From Janthinobacterium sp. 17J80-10 (GTDB lineage: Bacteria; Pseudomonadota; Gammaproteobacteria; Burkholderiales; Burkholderiaceae_D), in contig NZ_CP035311.1 of NCBI RefSeq assembly GCF_004114795.1, positions 806,001 to 870,000 of the forward strand: a stretch of 64,000 bases of DNA, written 5' to 3'. This document shows positions 11,292 through 19,543 of the stretch, piece after piece. The position numbers were made by a program, and so were the translations under genes. The stretch's first letter is position 1; every line of letters begins with the position of its first letter. The notes under the pieces were generated by a model. That model ran no database searches, was not told where the DNA came from, and worked only from the letters and a program-made list of their open reading frames with translations.

Positions 11292-11495
11292 TCAGGCGGC
11301 GCTGTTTTTGACCGGGTAGCCGGCGTCTTCCACTGCCGCAGCAATATCGGCCAGTGTGGCGGTGGATTGCACCTTGATTTTCTGCGCGGCCAGGTCGACT
11401 TCGACCGTGGCGGCGGCATCGACTTCCTTGACGGAGCGCGTGACTGCGCCGACGCAGTGGCCGCAGCTCATTCCTTCAACTTGCAGTTCATACAT
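11292..11495 (-). CDS. copZ: Copper chaperone CopZ (heavy-metal-associated domain)
   Basis: Single HMA-domain protein of 67 residues. The Cu(I)-binding motif GMSCGHC lies at residues 8-14 and the ferredoxin-like fold pattern ends in the AGYPV segment. The ATG at 11495 was chosen because GGAGG sits 7 bp upstream and the protein then starts directly at the first strand. Its upstream region carries a CueR-type promoter, so it should be induced with copA, to which CopZ proteins hand copper. It is separated from copA-cueR by the 6-kb signalling block instead of lying next to it. Confidence 0.93.
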   Translation of the reverse strand: MYELQVEGMSCGHCVGAVTRSVKEVDAAATVEVDLAAQKIKVQSTATLADIAAAVEDAGYPVKNSAA

Positions 11496-11529
11496 GTCAT
11501 GTCCTCCATGATCAATTGGTTCAGATATT

Positions 11530-11560
11530 ACTTTAACGTTTCCCATACCAGGAAGGTCAA
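11530..11560 (-). promoter_or_regulatory. CueR-type copZ promoter/operator
   Basis: On the minus strand a -35 TTGACC (11560-11555) and a -10 TAAAGT (11535-11530) are separated by 19 bp. The half-site CTTGACCTTCC matches the copA site exactly, and the second half TGGGAAACG is less conserved. This places copZ in the CueR regulon; the start codon lies 35 bp downstream of the -10 box. Confidence 0.83.
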
Positions 11561-11575
11561 GTGCTGTATGTAGGG

Positions 11576-12229
11576 TTAGCGCACCTTGCGGAAAGTGAGG
11601 TTGATGCGATGGCTGCCTGTCGCGGGATGGTGCGCAGCCTTGATCGGCAGCACGCCATGGTAGCGCAAGCGCGCCGGGCCGCCCCAGACGACAACATCGC
11701 CATGTGCCAGCGGTACGCGGGCGCACTTGTCTGCGCGTTGGCAGCCACCGAACAGAAAAGTCGCCGGCACGCCCAGCGAGACCGACACGATTGGCGCCGC
11801 CAGGTCCAGTTCGTCCTTGTCCTGGTGCAGGGACAATTTTGCCCCTGGTGCATAGCGATTGATGAGGCAGGCATCCGGCGCAAAGCCGGAAAATCCTGCG
11901 GCATCGGCGGCTGAGCGTGCCATTTCCACAAAGGCTGTCGGCATTGCCGGCCAGGGCAGGCCGGTTTGCGGATCATGCGTATCGTAGCGGTAGCCGCTGC
12001 GGTCGGTGACCCAGCCGAGACGGCCGCAATTGCTCATCGCCACCGACATGTCAAAGCCGCCCGGCGTCACCATGTGGCGAAACGGCGCCTTGTCGGTGAG
12101 GACGCCGAGGGCTGCAAACAGCGCCTCGTCCCAGGGCAGCGCGTAGCGGCGCAGCACGACCGCACCGGCAGCCAGTTCCTCGCGCCAGCTTTGCCCTGGC
12201 TCGATATCGGCGAACAGATCCCCGGTCAT
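11576..12229 (-). CDS. alkB: Alpha-ketoglutarate-dependent DNA repair dioxygenase AlkB
   Basis: Repairs N1-methyladenine and N3-methylcytosine in DNA by oxidative demethylation. The 217-residue length is almost that of E. coli AlkB. Iron ligands His135, Asp137 (HQD) and His191, and the 2-oxoglutarate-binding Arg208 and Arg214 near the C-terminus (HRINLTFR), are all present with family spacing. The ATG at 12229 overlaps the TGA of ada (ATGA), so the two alkylation-repair genes are translationally coupled and probably induced together through Ada. Confidence 0.95.
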   Translation of the reverse strand: MTGDLFADIEPGQSWREELAAGAVVLRRYALPWDEALFAALGVLTDKAPFRHMVTPGGFDMSVAMSNCGRLGWVTDRSGYRYDTHDPQTGLPWPAMPTAFVEMARSAADAAGFSGFAPDACLINRYAPGAKLSLHQDKDELDLAAPIVSVSLGVPATFLFGGCQRADKCARVPLAHGDVVVWGGPARLRYHGVLPIKAAHHPATGSHRINLTFRKVR

Positions 12230-13305
12230 GGCTGCGCTTTTTCCTTGTCCAGCAGGGCGCGCTTGCGCTCGATGCCCCAGCGATAGCCGGACAGGCTGCC
12301 GTCGCTGCGGACCACGCGGTGGCATGGTATGGCAACGGCGAGCGCATTGGCTGCACATGCGCCGGCCACGGCCCGCACGGCCGTCGGCGCGCCGATGCGC
12401 TGCGCGATTTCGGTGTAGGTGGCGGTGGCGCCGGCCGGAATGGCGCGCAAGGCTTGCCACACGCGCTGCTGGAATGCGGTGCCACGGATGTCCAGCGGCA
12501 GCGCAAGGCCTGTGCCGGGCGCTTCGACATGGCCGACGACCAGCGCGACGGCCTGTTCGAAATCCTCGTCGCCGCCGATCAGGTCGGCGCGCGGAAAGCG
12601 GTCCTGCAAATCACGCACCAGCGCGTCCGCGTCGTCGCCCAGGAGGATCGCGCATACGCCGCGCGGGCTTTGCGCCACCAGGATTGCTCCCATAGAACAT
12701 TGGCCGACCGCGAAGCGGATGACGGTAGCAGCGCCACCGGCGCGATAGGCCGAGGCCGCCATGCCGAGAACGGCGTCGGATTTTTCATAAAAACGGCTGC
12801 TGGAACCATAGCCGGCCTCGTATATGGCGGCGGTGACGGAGGGCGCTTGCTTGAGCGTCTCGCGCAGTCGTGCACTACGGTGTGCCTGCGCATACTGCGC
12901 CGGCGTCAGGCCGGTCAGATCCCGGAAGGTGCGCTGGAAATGGGAAGAGCTGAGCCCCGCCTGTTGCGCCAATTGCGCGAGACTGGGCGCCGAAGCCGCT
13001 TGTTCGATATTACGGCATGCCGCGGCAATCACTGCAGCATGTTGCGCGGCCAGCGGGAGAGCGTCGGGCTTGCAGCGCTTGCATGGGCGAAAACCGCCGG
13101 CTTCCGCTTCCTGGCAGCTGGCATAAAAACGGACATTTTCCGGTCGCGCCAGGCGCGCGCTGCAGGATGGGCGACAGTACACGCCGGTGGTCTTGACGGC
13201 GTAATAGAACTGGCCGTCGGCGCTGCGGTCGCGTGTAGCGACCGCAGCCCAGCGCGGGTCGTCGGCGGTCGTGGCCGGGAGTCGGACAGCATCAGAGGCG
13301 TTCAT
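12226..13305 (-). CDS. ada: Bifunctional Ada: alkylation-response activator and O6-methylguanine-DNA methyltransferase
   Basis: A 359-residue protein with the full Ada layout. The N-terminal zinc/methylphosphotriester domain has Cys44 (acceptor, equivalent to Cys38 in E. coli), Cys48, Cys75 and Cys78. An AraC-type helix-turn-helix follows (about 95-185), then a methyltransferase domain with active Cys328 in PCHRV. It transfers methyl groups to itself and, once methylated on the N-terminal Cys, activates alkylation-response genes. The ATG at 13305 was preferred over an in-frame TTG at 13326 because it follows an AAAGA stretch and fits the family N-terminus. It forms a coupled operon with alkB. 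I could not find a convincing Ada box upstream. Confidence 0.95.
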   Translation of the reverse strand: MNASDAVRLPATTADDPRWAAVATRDRSADGQFYYAVKTTGVYCRPSCSARLARPENVRFYASCQEAEAGGFRPCKRCKPDALPLAAQHAAVIAAACRNIEQAASAPSLAQLAQQAGLSSSHFQRTFRDLTGLTPAQYAQAHRSARLRETLKQAPSVTAAIYEAGYGSSSRFYEKSDAVLGMAASAYRAGGAATVIRFAVGQCSMGAILVAQSPRGVCAILLGDDADALVRDLQDRFPRADLIGGDEDFEQAVALVVGHVEAPGTGLALPLDIRGTAFQQRVWQALRAIPAGATATYTEIAQRIGAPTAVRAVAGACAANALAVAIPCHRVVRSDGSLSGYRWGIERKRALLDKEKAQP

Positions 13306-13390
13306 GTTGCATTTCTTTGCAAGCAATATTCGATACGAAGCAGTTTATCAACCCGCGCCAAGCGATGCACTCCGTTTCTTGCTGCCGAAT

Positions 13391-13825
13391 TCAAGAATTT
13401 TTGCCCCGCAATTGTGCCAGCGTGAGGACATCGTCCTTGCCCTCGAAATATTTGTGCAGGCAGTCAGTGAAGACCTGGTTGTCTTCAGTGGCATGCGCAA
13501 ACAGCGTCATCGACGAATGGAATTTCATATGGTCGGGATAGCCGAAGATTTCGTCGGCGGATGCTCCGCTGATCTTCGCAGCCAGACTGGTGCATTCCCG
13601 CAGACGGGTTCCCAGGACGGGATGGCACAAATAGGCGTGTGCTTCGTCAAGCGAGGCAAGGGCGAATTGCCGGGCCATCGCGCTGTGGCCCAGCCCCTTT
13701 ATCTGCGGGAAAATGAACCACATCCAGTGACTGCGTTTGCGCCCGGCACGCAGTTCGGCAAGAACGTTGTCATAAACGGCATTCTGGGCAAGGACGAATT
13801 TCTGCAAACCGTCAGCATCAGACAT
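13391..13825 (-). CDS. DUF1810 family protein
   Basis: Small cytosolic protein of 144 residues. It matches the DUF1810 pattern: F-LAQ near the start, the strongly conserved RKRSHWMWFIFPQIKGLG stretch, a HPVLGTRL segment and IFGYPDHMKFHSSMTLF toward the C-terminus. The function of the family is not established. The ATG at 13825 has an AAAGGAG ribosome site 7 bp upstream, better than the earlier in-frame codon at 13855. It runs in the same direction as ada-alkB with about 85 bp between, so cotranscription is possible but unproven. Confidence 0.88.
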   Translation of the reverse strand: MSDADGLQKFVLAQNAVYDNVLAELRAGRKRSHWMWFIFPQIKGLGHSAMARQFALASLDEAHAYLCHPVLGTRLRECTSLAAKISGASADEIFGYPDHMKFHSSMTLFAHATEDNQVFTDCLHKYFEGKDDVLTLAQLRGKNS

Positions 13826-14064
13826 GGTTCGCTCCTTTGAATTTTTCCAGGGCAATTTATATTTGCAATCGATTCAAAATAAGCGTAGGTGATTCCCGCT
13901 TTAGCCTGTATATTGATCTCAGCACTTCATCAAGTCGCCGTTATTGTTGGTCTCTTTCCCGTCTTACTCTGCTGCAGAGTCATTCCTGTTTGAATCCTTC
14001 TAGTTATCTGTCTTGGTCCCAAGTGCGTTTTGGGTATAGCCCTTTTTAATTTTAAGGAAACAAC

Positions 14065-14274
14065 ATGAGTATGCAAACTGGCACAGTAAAATGGTTTAAC
14101 GATGCCAAGGGTTTCGGTTTCATCGCGCCTGATGATGGCGGCGCGGATTTGTTCGCCCACTTCCAGGACATTCAGTCTACCGGCTTCAAAAGCCTGCAGG
14201 AAAACCAGCGCGTCTCGTTCGAGCGCGGCAGCAGCCCCAAGGGCGACAAGGCAACCAAGATTCAGGCCGTCTGA
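14065..14274 (+). CDS. Cold-shock protein of the CspA family
   Basis: Single OB-fold RNA-binding protein of 69 residues. Both RNA-binding motifs are visible: KGFGFI (RNP1) near residues 15-20 and DLFAHF (RNP2, with Ala where Val is usual) near 28-33. Proteins of this type bind single-stranded RNA and can melt structures at low temperature or during growth. AAGGAAA at about 14054-14060 is the ribosome site. The 209 bp between this gene and the divergent DUF1810 gene probably hold a long 5' leader, as is usual for cold-shock genes; a weak -10-like TATATT lies at 13909-13914. Confidence 0.95.
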   Translation: MSMQTGTVKWFNDAKGFGFIAPDDGGADLFAHFQDIQSTGFKSLQENQRVSFERGSSPKGDKATKIQAV

Positions 14275-14298
14275 TCGGTTGCATTCACAAAATCATTG

Positions 14299-14329
14299 AA
14301 TCCTGACGTGGCTTTTGACCGTCAGGATT
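14299..14329 (+). other. Perfect hairpin downstream of the cold-shock gene
   Basis: AATCCTGACG (14299-14308) pairs perfectly with CGTCAGGATT (14320-14329) around an 11-nt loop. It lies 24 bp after the cold-shock stop codon but has no U-tract, so it may stabilise the 3' end of that mRNA instead of ending transcription on its own. Confidence 0.55.
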
Positions 14330-14365
14330 GAGCAGAAAATCACTTTTTGGATGACCGGGCACCAT

Positions 14366-14423
14366 GCAGATAGCATGGGTCTTGAAGGCTGAAAATCTGG
14401 AGCCACCACGCAGATAGCATGGG
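14366..14423 (+). repeat. Direct repeat pair in a non-coding stretch
   Basis: The 14-mer GCAGATAGCATGGG occurs at 14366-14379 and again at 14410-14423, 44 bp apart. Related flanking words (ATCACTTTTTGGAT near 14339 and GTGATTTCTGGAT near 14434) suggest a partial duplication of about 95 bp. No protein is encoded here. Confidence 0.6.
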
Positions 14424-14453
14424 GTTTTGGAGAGTGATTTCTGGATTACATGG

Positions 14454-14476
14454 AGCTCGCCTTGGCGGGCTTTTTT
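14454..14476 (+). terminator. Intrinsic terminator
   Basis: AGCTCGC-CTTG-GCGGGCT followed by six T residues. It lies 180 bp downstream of the cold-shock gene, after the direct repeats, so it ends either a long 3' UTR of that mRNA or a separate small RNA. Confidence 0.8.
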
Positions 14477-14563
14477 GTTTTGAGCGATGGTTTTTGCGCT
14501 GACCGCGACAGGTGGGGCGCTTGTGCATCGCATTGAGATGACGCGGGATTTTCAAGGAATACC

Positions 14564-14821
14564 ATGATGACCAAAAGTGACGTGATAGACCTCTTCATGG
14601 AGGCGGCAGGCAAGCTTGAAAAAACGCCTATCCGTCGGGAGGATACGATTTTGCAGCTTGCCCAGTTGATTGCCGATACAAGGGCAACGCTTTCGGCGGC
14701 AAGTCTTGCCGGCCTGGTGCATATTGGCGCGACGATCTACAAAGCCAATCTCAGTCAGAGCCGGGCACGCAAGGAAATTGCCGCGACCATGCTGGAATCA
14801 GTGAGAAATAATGCAGACTAG
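14564..14821 (+). CDS. Small protein of unknown function (85 residues)
   Basis: I do not recognise a family. The protein is mostly helical, soluble and lightly charged, with no Cys, no signal peptide and no membrane segment. A first helix near 5-20 is followed by one near 27-62 and a basic C-terminal helix (SRARKEIAATMLESV). An AAGGA site lies about 6 bp before the ATG-ATG pair at 14564/14567. It follows the intrinsic terminator at 14454-14476, so it should have its own promoter. Confidence 0.65.
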   Translation: MMTKSDVIDLFMEAAGKLEKTPIRREDTILQLAQLIADTRATLSAASLAGLVHIGATIYKANLSQSRARKEIAATMLESVRNNAD

Positions 14822-15174
14822 CGGTTGGCAAGCGCCCTTCAAGTCGCTGCGACGGATGGAAAGCGTAATCTTTTCTCCGATACAACCAGGATATTTTTCT
14901 TGGAATAAAACTTAATTGGCGCAGTATTGTCAAACTTGAAAGCGATTTCGCATGCCATCATCGGTTGCGATTCCTTGATAGTCCAATTCTTCTATCGCAT
15001 TCTATCGTCGATTCTGCTGCATTGAATCGTCTCTGCAAGAATTTTCTTTTGCCCGTTTATTTCGATGACTTCAGGCCATTCATTGTTGCTGGCCAACGGT
15101 GTCATACGTGGATGACTACGCTTCTTTCGATGTATACAGCATCGCTTCTGTGTCCTATTTTAAAAGGAAAAATC
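14822..15174. other. Intergenic stretch, no recognised gene
   Basis: About 350 bp, richer in A+T than its surroundings. I see no coding region with a ribosome site, no strong terminator hairpin and no clear sigma-70 promoter. It probably carries the promoter of the small gene starting at 15175. Confidence 0.5.
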
Positions 15175-15459
15175 ATGCTCCACTTCGCCACGCCACAACC
15201 TGCCTTGACTGGAGACGGGGTCGCCTTTACCGTGCGAGTCGATTCGCTTGACCGCGCATGTCTCATCACGAAAGAGGCTCTGCAGGAATTGTCTCGCCTG
15301 AAATCCAAGGAGAGTCCGCAAGTCAGCACGATGGAGGTATTCCACGCATTTGAAGCAACGATCAATGGGGTGGCACGCCGCCTGGTTTTTGCCAAAGTGC
15401 CTGGCACGCCACTCCGCCTGGGCGCCAATACCTTTGCAAGTCCTCCGCACGTTGGCTAA
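15175..15459 (+). CDS. Small conserved-looking protein, possibly DUF1488-like
   Basis: A 94-residue soluble protein starting at the ATG with AAAAGGA 6 bp upstream (15162-15168). The segment FTVRVDSLDRACLITKEALQ, followed by a short helix and FEATINGVARRLVF, resembles the strand-helix pattern of DUF1488 proteins, but the match is from memory and weak. No signal peptide or membrane segment. A longer in-frame reading from 14965 exists, but its extra 70 residues look random and lack a ribosome site. Confidence 0.6.
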   Translation: MLHFATPQPALTGDGVAFTVRVDSLDRACLITKEALQELSRLKSKESPQVSTMEVFHAFEATINGVARRLVFAKVPGTPLRLGANTFASPPHVG

Positions 15460-15515
15460 GTCGCGGGCTATCTGCAAGGTATAAATTTCCTGCTGGCACA
15501 TCGTTTGCTTCTTGT

Positions 15516-15902
15516 GTGCCATGCATCCACATCAACGTTTTTTACGCAGTGCTGGCCGCCTGCTATGGTGCCTGTTGGGCGCGGCTCTCGGGATTGCCCT
15601 TGCACTGCTGCTACCAGTGCTTCGGCGATGCGCTCTGGGTGTATGGCCTGGCGCAGGCGCTCACGCTAGGCTACATGCTGCTGACACGCACCGTTCATCC
15701 GCCGGCCGGCGCCAATCCGCTCATCATGGTCTACAGTCATGCCGGTTTTTCGGTCTTGTGGCAGCCGGTCCTGCTGGGCATATTGAGCCTGGCCGCCCTG
15801 GCTTTCATCTGGAGCCGTCTGCTGCCGGGCCAATTCCGCTATCCCCTGTCCTGGATGGAAAAGTCGCCACCCTCCCCATTCTGGGGCGGTTGGCCCGATT
15901 AG
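15516..15902 (+). pseudogene. HPP-family membrane protein remnant (N-terminus lost, frameshifted)
   Basis: The C-terminal half encodes FGDALWVYGLAQALTLGYML followed by LTRTVHPPAGANPLIMV and a last membrane helix, the hallmark of HPP integral-membrane proteins, ending normally near RYPLSWM. The preceding helix (SAGRLLWCLLG onward, from about 15548) reads in a different frame, and the switch lies between about 15605 and 15625. The first membrane helices of the family are absent. Neither frame has an ATG or ribosome site; the candidates are GTG at 15516 and TTG at 15512. It is therefore best read as a decayed gene. Some HPP proteins are associated with nitrite transport, but nothing here supports activity. 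Confidence 0.75.
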
Positions 15903-16040
15903 GGCACTGACAGCACATGTGGTGACGCCGTCTTAAGGCTTATAATGAAGGTTGCCAGATGGATTGTCTGGTAGCCAAGAACCATGCCGCGGCGCCCGCC
16001 AGGGCGGCGGCGTCCATCCATTTCAAGCCGATTGATGCGA

Positions 16041-17114
16041 ATGAGCCGATTCTGGAGCCCTGTTGTAAAGGGATTAACGCCTTATGTGCCGGGCGAGCAG
16101 CCAAAACTGCAGAACCTGGTCAAACTGAACACCAATGAAAATCCCTACGGGCCGTCGCCGGCAGTGCTGGCCGCGGTGCGTGACGCCATCGGCGACAGCC
16201 TGCGCCTGTATCCGGATCCGAATGCCGACGCCCTGAAAGACACGCTGGCGGCCTACCATGATGTGGCGCGCAATGAGATTTTCGTCGGCAATGGTTCCGA
16301 CGAAGTGCTCGCGTTCGTCTTCCAGGCGTTGCTGCAGCACGGCGCGCCGGTGCTGTTTCCCGACGTGACCTACAGTTTTTATCCGGTGTATTGCGGGCTG
16401 TACGGCATCGACTTCGTCAAGGTGCCGCTGAACGAGGCCATGGAAATCAATCCTGAAGATTTTCGCCAGCCTAGTGGCGGCATCATCTTCCCGAACCCGA
16501 ATGCACCCACCGGCATCGGCATGGCGGCCGCTACGGTCGAACAGATCCTCGTCGATCATCCCGACACGGTCGTCGTGGTGGACGAAGCCTATGTCGACTT
16601 CGGCGGCGAGTCCGTCATCCCGCTGGTCAAGCGCTACCCCAACCTGCTGGTAGTGCAGACGCTGTCCAAGTCACGCTCGCTGGCCGGCTTGCGGGTCGGT
16701 TTTGCCATCGGCCACCCCGATCTGGTCGAGGCGCTGGACCGCGTCAAGAACAGCTTCAATTCCTATCCGCTGGATCGCCTGGCGCTGGCCGGCGCTGTTG
16801 CAGCCTATCAGGATGATGCCTATTTCCGGCAGACCCGGCGCGCCATCATCGCCAGCCGCGACACGCTGGTGGCGCAGATGCGCGAACTCGGTTTCGAGGT
16901 GCTGCCGTCGCAAGCCAATTTCATCTTTGCCCGCCATCCACGTGAGGATGCATTGCAGCTGGCGCAGGGCTTGCGCGAGCGCTCGGTCATCGTGCGCCAC
17001 TTCCGCCAGCCGCGCATCGACCAGTTCCTGCGCATCACCGTAGGCACCGACCAGGAATGCGCAGCACTGATCGCCGCGCTGCACGATATTCTTGGCGCCG
17101 CCTCTGCCGCCTGA
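16041..17114 (+). CDS. hisC: Histidinol-phosphate aminotransferase
   Basis: PLP-dependent fold-type I aminotransferase of histidine biosynthesis, converting imidazole acetol phosphate to L-histidinol phosphate. The 357 residues include the N-terminal YVPGEQP segment, [17 protein letters not shown] (phosphate site), [15 protein letters not shown] and the PLP lysine Lys210 in [10 protein letters not shown], with FLRITVG near the C-terminus. I chose the ATG at 16041 (MSRFWSPVV) because homologues start there; ATGs at 16035 and 15984 are in frame and none has a clear ribosome site. A TATAAT box at 15941-15946 may belong to its promoter. It stands alone, away from a his operon, which suggests it may be a second HisC copy or an aromatic-type paralogue. 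Confidence 0.92.
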   Translation: MSRFWSPVVKGLTPYVPGEQPKLQNLVKLNTNENPYGPSPAVLAAVRDAIGDSLRLYPDPNADALKDTLAAYHDVARNEIFVGNGSDEVLAFVFQALLQHGAPVLFPDVTYSFYPVYCGLYGIDFVKVPLNEAMEINPEDFRQPSGGIIFPNPNAPTGIGMAAATVEQILVDHPDTVVVVDEAYVDFGGESVIPLVKRYPNLLVVQTLSKSRSLAGLRVGFAIGHPDLVEALDRVKNSFNSYPLDRLALAGAVAAYQDDAYFRQTRRAIIASRDTLVAQMRELGFEVLPSQANFIFARHPREDALQLAQGLRERSVIVRHFRQPRIDQFLRITVGTDQECAALIAALHDILGAASAA

Positions 17115-17126
17115 AAGAAATAGTGC

Positions 17127-17867
17127 ATGCCGATCGCCGAATTTGCCCCGCCTTTCATCGCCCCTGACCAGTTGCCCGTAGCCTTGCGTACGCAAGGCTA
17201 CGGGCTGCTCAGTCCGGATGCGCTGGCAGAATTCGCCCATACCTCGCCGGCGGAACTCGAGGCAATGCGCGCGGGGTGGAATGACTTGCCGCCCGACTTG
17301 TACCTGAAGGATGGCGGACGCTACCGGCGCCGCCGTCACGCCAGTTTCGTGATCGAGGCTGGGCAGGTGCGCCAGGTGCCCCATCGGGCGCACTGGCAGC
17401 CGACGGAGTACAACGCGCTGCATGGCGGCATGCAGCGCATGTTCGAGCCGGTCACACCGGCGACCATTGCATTGCCGGTATGGTCCAGGCTTTTGCGGCG
17501 GCTAGGCGAGCTCTGCTCGGAACTCCGGGGCGAACAGGCCTGGTATGTGGAAGCGCACCAGTTTCGCATCGACACCACCGACGGCATCGGCCGGCCGACG
17601 CCGGAAGGTGCGCACCGCGACGGTGTCGATTTCGTTGCCATCCTGTTTGTCGGCCGCGACAACGTCAAGGGGGGCGAAAGCCGGGTGTTTGACATTGCGG
17701 GACCCGCTGGCCAGCGGTTTACGCTGAGCCAGCCGTGGACGCTGCTGATGCTGGATGACGAGCGGGTCATTCATGAGACGACACCGCTGCAGCCCATCGG
17801 CGAGCATGGCTACCGCGACACCCTGGTGCTGACCTTCCGCAAGGGCGGATTTCTCGAAGAAGCCTGA
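17127..17867 (+). CDS. 2OG-Fe(II) dioxygenase of the amino-acid hydroxylase type
   Basis: A 246-residue protein resembling the 2OG-Fe_dioxy family (PF10014), whose characterised members hydroxylate free amino acids such as isoleucine. The iron-binding facial triad is visible as His and Asp in AHRDGVDF (about 171-176) and a distal His in VIHETTPL (about 217); the co-substrate Arg is in GYRDTLVLTFRKG. A strand GGESRVFD precedes the distal half, as in the family. It follows hisC by 12 bp in the same direction, so the two may be cotranscribed. The substrate is unknown; the pairing with an aminotransferase is suggestive only. Confidence 0.85.
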   Translation: MPIAEFAPPFIAPDQLPVALRTQGYGLLSPDALAEFAHTSPAELEAMRAGWNDLPPDLYLKDGGRYRRRRHASFVIEAGQVRQVPHRAHWQPTEYNALHGGMQRMFEPVTPATIALPVWSRLLRRLGELCSELRGEQAWYVEAHQFRIDTTDGIGRPTPEGAHRDGVDFVAILFVGRDNVKGGESRVFDIAGPAGQRFTLSQPWTLLMLDDERVIHETTPLQPIGEHGYRDTLVLTFRKGGFLEEA

Positions 17868-17870
17868 GGT

Positions 17871-18509
17871 TCAATAGCCGACGGTAAAGCGCTGGCGGAC
17901 GTGTGCCGGGCTTTCCAGTTCGTCGATCATCGCTGCCGCGTAATCTTCCACTGAAATCGTGCTTTCGCCCTTGTCGTTGACCAGCAACTGGTCGGTGCCC
18001 AGGCGGAACTTGCCGGTGCGCTGGCCTGGGGCGATCACTGCCGACGGGCTTAGCATGGTCCAGTTCAGCGTCGCGTCCTGTTTCAACAGGTGCAGCGCAT
18101 CAAGCGCGCCTTGCGCAGTGCCCTTCCACTGCGCCGGAAATTCCGGCGTGTCGATCACGAGCAGGCCGGGCGCGGCTTCCAGGCTGCCGGCGCCGCCGAC
18201 GACGAGAAGGCGCGCCACGCCCGCACGCTTGGTGGCGTCGATGATGGCTTGGATGCCTTGCATGTAATACTCATAAACATTGCTTTGCGCGTGGCCACTG
18301 AAGGCGCTGATCACGGCGTCATGCCCTGGCAATTGCCCGGCCAGCTTTGCGCTATCCAGCACGTCGGCGCCCAGCGCAGTCAGATGGGTGGCGGCAGCCA
18401 GCTTTTCCGGGTGACCCACCAGCGCGGTAACTTCGTGTCCGCGTGCCAGTGCTTCCTTCAGGATTGCAGTGCCAATAAAGCCGGTGGCGCCGATCAGTGC
18501 GATTTTCAT
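17871..18509 (-). CDS. NAD(P)H-binding SDR-like oxidoreductase
   Basis: Atypical short-chain dehydrogenase of 212 residues with the N-terminal dinucleotide motif GATGFIG (7-13), a DAVISAFSG segment after strand 4 and VVGGAGSLE. It lacks the YxxxK catalytic pair of classical dehydrogenases, as do NmrA/SDR-a5-type members. It lies divergent from a LysR-type regulator with 113 bp between, an arrangement typical of a LysR protein controlling its neighbour. It is convergent with the dioxygenase gene, with only 3 bp between stops. The substrate is unknown. Confidence 0.88.
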   Translation of the reverse strand: MKIALIGATGFIGTAILKEALARGHEVTALVGHPEKLAAATHLTALGADVLDSAKLAGQLPGHDAVISAFSGHAQSNVYEYYMQGIQAIIDATKRAGVARLLVVGGAGSLEAAPGLLVIDTPEFPAQWKGTAQGALDALHLLKQDATLNWTMLSPSAVIAPGQRTGKFRLGTDQLLVNDKGESTISVEDYAAAMIDELESPAHVRQRFTVGY

Positions 18510-18622
18510 GTTCTTGCTCCTGGTAAGTTAAGTAACGGTCACCATCATCGCAGCAAAGATTGATTCGATAAATAATCAGCGCGATAATTCATTGTTTCGA
18601 AATTCTAAACAAAGAGGTGCGC

Positions 18623-19528
18623 ATGGCCAAACTCGGACAACTCGACCTGAATGCCTTGCGCATATTTGATGCAGTGGTTGACGCAGGCAGCTTTACGGCA
18701 GCCGCTGAGCGGCTCGGCATGGCCAAGGCGAAAGTGAGCATCCAGGTGGCGCGCCTTGAATCCTTGCTGGGAGAGACATTGTTTGTGCGCACGACGCGCC
18801 GCGTTACCTGCACCGATGCCGGGCGCGCCTTGCATGCTGAGTGCCACCCTTTGCTGCAAGGGATCGAGGAAGCGGTTGACCGGGTCGGCGCCAGTGCCAC
18901 CGAATTGTCGGGGACATTGCGCTTGAGTACCTCGGTGGATCATGCGGTGCAGTCGCTGGCGGGCGCAGCGGCACAATTCATTGCGCGGCATCCGCGCTTG
19001 CAGATCGACTTGCGCACAAGCGACCGTGTGGTCGATCTGGTCAATGAAGGCATCGACCTGAGTATCCGTTTGGGTTGGTTGCGCGATTCTTCGATGCGAG
19101 CTGTCAAGCTGGGAGAGTTCGAGCAGTATCTGGTGGCATCGCCAGGCTATGTGCAGCGCGAAGGGCGGCCAATGCATCCGCAGGACCTGCGCGAATACGA
19201 ATGGGTGGCGCTGACCTTGTTGCCGACCCCATTGACCTGGCAATTCATGGCGCGCAATGGCAAGGTGCATACCGCGCATGTAAAGACACGCCTGCGGGTG
19301 GATTCTCCAGGCGCGCTTGCCGCCATGCTGCGCCAGGGCGCCGGCATTTCCGTGCTTGACCAGTACACCGCGCAGGATAATATCGCCAGCGGCAAACTGG
19401 TGCGCCTGTTACCGGAATGGCAGCTGCCGGCAGGCGGCATTTTTGCAGTGTATCCGCCCGGGCGGCATGTCAGCGCCAAGGTGCGCGCCTTTATTGATTT
19501 CTATCGCGAATTATTGCGCACGCCATGA
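18623..19528 (+). CDS. LysR-family transcriptional regulator
   Basis: A 301-residue regulator. The winged helix-turn-helix (about 5-64) includes the segment FDAVVDAGSFTAAAERLG, followed by the linker helix and a periplasmic-binding-protein-like effector domain (about 90-298). The ATG at 18623 was preferred over the GTG at 18617 because AAAGAGG (18611-18617) is then a well-spaced ribosome site. It is divergent from the NAD(P)H-binding oxidoreductase gene, its most likely target. The effector domain is of the CrgA/PecT-like group common in Burkholderiales; the ligand is unknown. Confidence 0.93.
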   Translation: MAKLGQLDLNALRIFDAVVDAGSFTAAAERLGMAKAKVSIQVARLESLLGETLFVRTTRRVTCTDAGRALHAECHPLLQGIEEAVDRVGASATELSGTLRLSTSVDHAVQSLAGAAAQFIARHPRLQIDLRTSDRVVDLVNEGIDLSIRLGWLRDSSMRAVKLGEFEQYLVASPGYVQREGRPMHPQDLREYEWVALTLLPTPLTWQFMARNGKVHTAHVKTRLRVDSPGALAAMLRQGAGISVLDQYTAQDNIASGKLVRLLPEWQLPAGGIFAVYPPGRHVSAKVRAFIDFYRELLRTP

Positions 19529-19543
19529 ACTGCGCATGGGTCC

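Noticed and set aside
13306-13345. Possible Ada box upstream of ada
   Set aside because: AAT and GCAA words occur on the minus strand, but their spacing differs from the known element, so I did not annotate it.
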